Source of the DNA: Antilocapra americana
Taxonomy: Eukaryota > Chordata > Mammalia > Artiodactyla > Antilocapridae
Length of the DNA stretch: 64,000 nt
Assembly: GCA_007570785.1 (NCBI GenBank)
Contig: ML660777.1
Span: 7,123,941-7,187,940, forward strand
Direction of reading: 5' to 3'
Shown here: one piece after another, positions 58,793-64,000 of the stretch
How the letters are laid out: the number at the start of each line of letters is the position of its first letter
How positions within the stretch are numbered: the first letter of the stretch is position 1
The notes under the pieces: model-generated
Seen by the model: only the letters and a program-made list of their open reading frames with translations
The model's database searches: none
What the model was told of the DNA's origin: nothing
Made by a program: the position numbers and the translations under genes

Positions 58793-58890
58793 ATTTACAC
58801 ATTAGACTGTATAAAAGCCTTAAATTTTCTTAATTCTCATTCAGACTTACTTGCATATCCATAGTGCAAAAGTATGGATAGATGTTAAAT

Positions 58891-61350
58891 TTGTTGTTTT
58901 TCAGGTGCTAAGACATGCCCAACGCTTTGAGACCTCATAGACTACAGCACGTCAGGCTTCTCTGCCCTCCACTAACTCCCAGAGTTTGCTCAAGTTTATG
59001 TCCTTTGAGTCAGTGGTGGTATCTAACTATCTCATCCTTTGTCATCCCCTCTCCTTTTGCCTTCCGTCTTTCCTAGCATCAGGGTCTTTTCCAATGAGTT
59101 GGCTCTTCACATCAGGCGGCCTTAGTGTTGGAATGTCAGCTTCAGCAATAGTCCTTCTAATGAATATTTGGGGTTGATTTCCTTTAAGACTGACTGGTTC
59201 GATCTTTCAGACCAAAGGACTCTCAAGTGTCTTCTCTAGCACCACAATTCGAAGGCATCAATTTTCAATGTTTAGTCTTTTTTATGGTCCAGCTCTCACA
59301 TCTGTACATGACTGCTGGAAAAACCATAGCTTTTACTATACAGTCCTTTGTCAGCAAATTGATGTCTGTGCTTTTCCATACACTGTCTAGATTTGTCATA
59401 GTTTCCCTTCCATGGAACAAGTGTCTTTTATTTCATGGCTGTAGTCACCATCCACAGTGATTTTTTAGCCCAAGAAAATAAAATCTGTCACTGCTCCATT
59501 TTTTTCCCCTTCTATTTTGCCATGAAGTGATGGAACTGGATACCATGATCTTGGTTTTTTTAATGTTGAGTTTCATGCCAGGTTTTTCACTCTACTATTT
59601 CATCCTCATCAAGAGACTGTTTAGTTCTTCTTTACTTTTTGCCATTATAGTGGTGGTATCTGCATATCTGAGGTTGTTAATATGTTTCCCAGCAATCTTG
59701 ATTCCAATTTGTGATTCATCAGCCACTTTGTGTGATGTACTCTGCATATGAGTAAAATAAGCAAGCAGGTTTCTCAGGAGACAGATAAGGTGGTCTGGTA
59801 TTCTTATCTCTTTAAGAATTTTCCATGCTTTGTTGTGGTCCACATAGTCAAAAGCTTTAGCATAGTCAATGAAACAGAAATAGATGTTTTTCTGAAACTC
59901 CTTTGCTTTCTCTGTGACCCAGTTAATGTTGGCAATTTGATCTCTGGTTCCTCTGCCTTTTCTAAAACCAGCTTATACATCTGGATGTTCTCTACTGATA
60001 TACTGATGAAACATAACATGAAGTATTTTGAGCATTACCTTGCTGGCGTGTGGAATGAGTACAGTTGTGTGGTAGTTTGAACATTCTTTGGCAATGCCCT
60101 TATTTGGAACTGGGATGAAAACTGATTTTTTGCAGTCTTGTGGCCACTGTTAAGCTTTCTGAATTTGCTGGCATATTGAGTGTAACGCTTTAACAGCATC
60201 ATCTTTAGGATTTGAAATAGCTCAGCTAGAATTGCATCACCTCCACTAGTTTGGTTCATAGTAATACTTCTTAAGGCCCACTTGACTCACACTCCAGGAT
60301 GTCTGGCTCTAGGTGAGTGACCACACCCTCTTGGTTATCTGGGTCATTAAGGCCTTTTTTGTATAGTTACGTGTATTCTTACCACCTCTTCTTAATCTCT
60401 CCTGCTTCTTTTAGGTCCTTATAACTCCCATCCTTCCATGAAATGATCTCTAGTCTTTCTCATTTTTTTTTTTTGTTTTGTTTTCCTCTATTGTTCACGT
60501 ACGAAGGCTTTCTTGTCTATCCTTATTATTCTCTGGCACTCTGCATTCAGTTGGGTATATCTTTTCCTTTCTCCTTTGCCTTTCGTTTCTCTTCTTTTCT
60601 CAGCTATTTGTAAGACCTCCTCAGACAATCACTTTCCTTCTTGCATTTCTTTTTATTTTGGATGCTTTTGATGACTACCTCCTGTACTGTGTTAGAAACA
60701 TCTGTCCACAGTTCTTCAGGAACTCTGTCTACCAGATCTAATCCTTTGAAACTATTAGTCACCTCCATTGTATAATCATAAGGGATTTCTGATATAGGTC
60801 ATACCTGAATGGCCTAGTGATTTTTCCTTCTTTTTTCAATTTAAACATTAATTTTACAATAAGGAGTTCATTATCTGAGCCACAGTCAGCTCTAGGGCTT
60901 CTTTTTGCTGACTATATTGATTTTCCCCCATCTCTGGCTCCAAAGAACATAATATGATTTTGGTATCGATCATCTGGTGATGCCCATGTGGAGAGTTGTC
61001 TCTTGGGTTGTTGGAAAAGTATGTTTTCTATGACCAGCATGTTCTCTTGACAAAACTCTGTTAGCTTTTTCCCTACTTTATAGTCCAAGGCCAAACTTGC
61101 CTGTTATTCTGGGTATCTCTTGACTTCCTATTTTTGTATTCTAATCCCTTGTGGTAAAAAGGACATCTGTTTTTGGTGTTAGTTAAAGAAGGTGTTGTAG
61201 GTCTTCATAGAACTAGTCAACTTCAGCTTCTTTGGCATTAGTGGTTGGGGCATAGTCTTGGATTATTTGATGTTGAATGGTTTTACCTTGAAAACTTAAC
61301 TGAGATCATTCTGTTGTTTTTGAGATTGTACCCAAGTGATGCATTAGACT
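58891..61350 (-). mobile_element. BovB (RTE) LINE, 2.5 kb, antisense, old copy
   Basis: The 3' end is at the left (about 58891) and the sequence runs backwards through the reverse transcriptase into the endonuclease region, ending near 61350. It is more diverged and has lost more CpG-derived sites than the copies at 22951 and 40000. It begins only about 100 bases from the twin-primed BovB. No duplication was found. Confidence 0.92.
59400..61340 (-). pseudogene. BovB endonuclease/reverse transcriptase relic
   Basis: Read on the minus strand, the endonuclease region (about 61340-60850) is followed by RT. Short frames survive at 60912-61094, 60035-60259, 59804-60019 and 59595-59843. The RT catalytic box is damaged: the codons at 59658-59666 (reverse complement) give Y-A-D followed directly by threonines, so one of the two catalytic aspartates was lost by a three-base deletion. 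A TAT stretch and many shifts break the rest. Confidence 0.88.
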
Positions 61351-61485
61351 CCTGTTTGAACAGATGTTAAATACAAAAAAATATAGTTGTAATTTAAACC
61401 TCACAATCTAAATTTCACTTTAATGTTTTGCCTGAAGAAATAAATGCCTGTCTTCAATAAAGATACCAGACATCTGTTTTAGCAA

Positions 61486-61505
61486 ATATATATATATATA
61501 TATAT
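61486..61505. repeat. (TA)n microsatellite
   Basis: About ten TA units. Confidence 0.9.
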
Positions 61506-61529
61506 GGATTTTAAAAAATATTAATTAAT

Positions 61530-61735
61530 AGGCTTATTTCTAGAGCCAATTTTAAGTTTATAGAAACATTGAACAGAAATAACACAGCATTCCCATATAT
61601 TCCCTTGTTTTCATTCCTGCCAAGTTTCTCTTTTAATTAATATATTGCTTTGGTGTGGTACATGTGTTCCATTGATGAACCATTACCAATGGTTTCTATT
61701 ACTAGCTAAAGTCTATAGTTTACATTAGAATTCAG
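61530..61735 (-). mobile_element. Old L1M 3' UTR, antisense
   Basis: Pieces such as tatagaaacattgaacagaa, tggtgtggtacatgtgttcc and gtctatagtttacattagaa match the antisense L1M 3' UTR. The same part of the element is present at 29570-29945. Confidence 0.65.
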
Positions 61736-61799
61736 TGTTTTATTTTTTTTAAGTTTTTGAAAATATTTATTAATTTATTTTTATTGTATCAAATTCAAT

Positions 61800-62527
61800 A
61801 AAGACTTTTTATTTTACAATATTGTGTTGGTTTTGCCATACATTGACATGAATCCACCATGGGTGTACATGTGTTCCCCTTCCAGAACTCCCTTCCCACC
61901 TCTCTCCCTATTCCATCCCTTTGGGTCATCCTGGTGCACCAGCCCTGAGCACCCTGTATCATGCATCAAACCTGGGTTGGCAGTTCATTTCACATATGAT
62001 AATTTACATGCTTCAGTGCCATTCTCCCATATCATCCTGCCCTCGCCCTCTCCCATAGAGTCCAAAAGACTGTTCTATACATCTGTGTCTCTTTTGCTGT
62101 CTCACATACAGGGTTGTCGTTACCATCTTTCTAAATTCCATATATATATGTGTTATAACGTATTGGTGTTTTTCCTTCTGGCTTACTTCACTCTGTATAA
62201 TAGATTCCAGTTTCATCCACCAATGATAATTAGAACTGATTTGAATGTATTCTTTTTAATGGCTGAGTAATATTCCGTTGTGTACCCCAGCTTCCTTATC
62301 CATTTGTCTGCTGATGGACATCTAGGTTGCTTCCATGTCCTGGCTATTGTAAACAGTGCTGCAATGAACATTGGGGTACACGTGTCTCTTTCAGTTCTGG
62401 TTTCCTCAGTGTGTATGCCCAGCAGTGAGATTGCTGGGTCATATGGCAGTTCCATTTCCAGTTTTTTAAGGAATCTCCACACTGTTCTCTATAGAGCCTG
62501 TACTAGTTTGCATTCTCACCAACATCA
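61800..62527 (-). mobile_element. Ruminant L1 3' end, antisense
   Basis: The 3' UTR (ttgccatacattgacatgaa at 61834-61853) runs on into the ORF2 C-terminal region, which survives as an 89-codon minus frame at 62213-62482. It is the same family as the L1 at 3991-6677. The 148-codon plus frame at 61824-62270 is antisense to this element and is not a gene. Confidence 0.9.
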
Positions 62528-62618
62528 CTATTTTATTTTTATTTTTTAATTGAAGTAGAGTTGATTTACAATTTTTTTTTAAATTTCTGTTATACTGCAA
62601 AGTGATTCAATTATATAT

Positions 62619-62830
62619 GAAAGTGAAAGTGAAGTTGATCAGTCGTGTCTGACTTTTTGTGACTCCATGGGCTGTAGCCTACTAGATTTCTCTGTCCTTG
62701 GGATTTTCCAGGCAAGAATACTGGAAAAGTTTGTCATTTTCTTCTCCAGGAGATCTTCCCAACCCAGGGATTGAACCCAGGTCTCCTGCATTGTAGGCAG
62801 ATGCTTTACCATCTGAGCCACCAGGGAAGT

Positions 62831-62862
<32 letters not shown>

Positions 62863-62987
62863 CACACACAAGTATACATAATGGATTTAATTTGTACCTG
62901 ACTGTCCCAGTGGTTTTCTTTAGTTTAAACCTGAATTTTCCTGTGAAGAGCTGATGATCTGTGCCACAGTCGGCTGTACAACAACAA
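62619..62987 (-). mobile_element. Chimeric insertion: BovB endonuclease segment joined to Bov-tA SINE
   Basis: On the minus strand the insert reads, in order, a BovB segment of about 100 bases (62982-62883), a (TG)n/(TATG) tract (62872-62833), and a full Bov-tA from head (62832) to 3' end (62619). The BovB part encodes a recognisable endonuclease block (DCGTDH, then KFRFKLKK, matching the SDH region of the copy at 23601-23660). tatatat lies at both edges (62612-62618 and 62988-62994). L1 sequence resumes correctly on either side, so this looks like one insertion event. Confidence 0.65.
62834..62872. repeat. (CA)n and (TA)n microsatellite
   Basis: About a dozen CA units are followed by CATATATA and a short second CA run. 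It lies at the head side of the SINE, unlike the tail-associated runs at 43530 and 56031. Confidence 0.9.
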
Positions 62988-63240
62988 TATATATACATTC
63001 TTTTTCATACTCTTTTCCATTATGGTTCATCACAGATATTGAATATTGTTCCCTGTGCTATATAGTAACAGCTTGTTGTTTATCCATTCTGTGTATAATA
63101 GTTTACATCTGCTAACCCCAAACTCTGACTCCATCCCTCCCCCAACCCTTCTGTCCATTAGCAACCACGAGTCTGTTCTCTATGTCTGTAGCCTTCATTC
63201 TTTGTATTTTGACAAATTCATAATATCATTTTTCTACCAC

Positions 63241-63740
63241 TACAGTATCCTACAGAATGTTTCTTCACCCTGTATATAACTTTTTATTTTGATTGACTGC
63301 TTAGTACCTTGTTTTGTACAATCATTTGAGTCTTTCTTAATTCCTTTTATGTTTTTTACTCTCTACTAAAAAAAATATATATATATATATTTTTTTAGAA
63401 ATTTTCAGATATGTAGGAATTCTGTCTGCTGGGGCTTCTCCCTACTTAACTGCGGTTACCTATCATCAGCAGTATATATCTAATTTTTTAGTCTTATATT
63501 GAAAATTGTGTAGGGTCATACATAAGTTTAAAAGTTATATGAAGGAAATTATGTTTCTGAATATTAGGAAAGATCAGATAACAAAAATTAAACAATTGAT
63601 TTCATTAATATAATTTCATATTCATAAAATCATAATAATTTAGTATAATAACAAAAATAACTATACATTAAAGAATTAGTATTTTCTAGTTTTTGTTGTG
63701 GGGGTTTTACAAGTTTTACTTAAGGCTGTCACCATTCTAC
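63241..63740. other. AT-rich DNA with an A/TA/T low-complexity stretch
   Basis: A run of A, TA and T at 63368-63398 is close to a perfect palindrome. Nothing else was recognised. Confidence 0.45.
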
Positions 63741-63744
63741 AGGT

Positions 63745-63890
63745 TGTGTTTCCAAAATTTGCAGATAAGAAAACCATTGCTTATAAGCTTTATGTAAGTC
63801 GTTTAAAGTCACATAAAAAAACTAAAATTCAAACTGTAATATGCCTAATTTCAGAGCCTCTGAAGTTCTCATTATACCATAAAAGCATCA
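63745..63890 (+). mobile_element. Possible MIR SINE, sense
   Basis: Pieces such as ttgcagataagaaaaccatt and aagtcgtttaaagtcacata resemble the conserved central part of MIR. It is diverged and has no clear ends. Confidence 0.45.
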
Positions 63891-63901
63891 TTTTTATATT
63901 A

Positions 63902-64000
63902 AAACAGAAGATGAAAAGAAAAAGACAGGGAGAGGAGGATAAGAAAAAGAATAGCAAAAAAGAAAAAGAGGAAAAATAGGACAAAGAATGGTAAAAAAGG
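63902..64000. repeat. GA/A-rich low-complexity DNA
   Basis: A purine-only-like run of irregular A and G units extends to the window end. It gives the Lys/Glu-rich end of the 93-codon frame at 63698-63979, which is therefore not credible as a gene. Confidence 0.85.

Larger units (their letters stand above)
62530..63240 (-). mobile_element. L1 3' end of another subfamily, antisense, interrupted
   Basis: The left piece (62530-62618, with attgaagtagagttgattta) and the right piece (62988-63240, with tattgttccctgtgctatat and ctgctaaccccaaactctga) are contiguous parts of an older artiodactyl L1 3' region. The 369 base insert between them is described separately. Confidence 0.75.

Noticed and set aside
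61824..62270. 148-codon plus-strand frame as a protein gene
   Set aside because: It is the antisense reading of a ruminant L1 3' UTR; similar antisense frames occur at 14018-14254 and 36611-36796.
63698..63979. Lys/Glu-rich protein at the window end
   Set aside because: Its end is translated low-complexity purine sequence and its start overlaps a probable MIR.
1..64000. CRISPR array, operon, prophage or other prokaryotic system
   Set aside because: No regularly spaced repeats and no densely packed genes. The tandem patterns seen are microsatellites, SINE dimers or simple duplications, and the DNA is clearly mammalian.

Overview
This is a 64 kb stretch of AT-rich nuclear DNA from a ruminant, almost certainly a bovid (cattle, sheep, goat, buffalo or a close relative). 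The call rests on the repeats: BovB (RTE-type) LINEs, Bov-tA and Bov-A2 SINEs, a CHR-type cetartiodactyl SINE and the ruminant form of the L1 3' UTR. These sit on much older mammalian repeats (L1M, L2, MIR, MER5A, MLT1). I see no intact host protein-coding gene, no functional tRNA or rRNA gene, no CRISPR array and no prokaryotic feature. The longer open frames are broken reverse-transcriptase or endonuclease pieces of LINEs, or chance frames in SINEs and AT-rich DNA.

Layout. 1-7.4 kb: tail of an L1, old antisense L1M, a BovB 3' end, then an antisense L1M that contains a MER5A and a younger 2.7 kb 5'-truncated L1. 7.4-12 kb: mostly unassigned, with an unexplained 56-codon frame and an MLT1-like LTR. 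12.2-13.4 kb: a CpG-rich block with a perfect 34 bp tandem duplication, the only promoter-like candidate. 13.9-18.5 kb: an L1 3' end with a clear target-site duplication (TSD), a Bov-tA, a 1.1 kb solo ERV LTR with a perfect 6 bp TSD, and an L1M split by a SINE. 20-25.7 kb: a Bov-A2, an AC microsatellite and a 2.8 kb BovB. 28-34.3 kb: a cluster of SINEs plus an L1M split by an LTR, a SINE and a BovB fragment. 33.3-36.1 kb: a diverged 170 bp direct repeat around unassigned DNA. 36.4-42 kb: L1, SINEs, L2, and a MIR split by a 1.8 kb BovB. 43-56.4 kb: SINEs, old L1M, a mariner miniature element, a SINE-split MER5A and a twice-split MLT1. 57-64 kb: a BovB with an inverted 5' segment, a long antisense BovB, ruminant L1, and a chimeric BovB/Bov-tA insertion inside another L1.

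Functionally the window is a record of retrotransposition. BovB supplies endonuclease and reverse transcriptase; Bov-tA and Bov-A2 share its 3' end and are generally held to be mobilised by it. Many insertions still show short target-site duplications that can be read directly, so the order of nesting can be reconstructed. Family names come from recognising sequence by eye, not from a repeat-database search, and element edges are usually good to about 5-20 bases.
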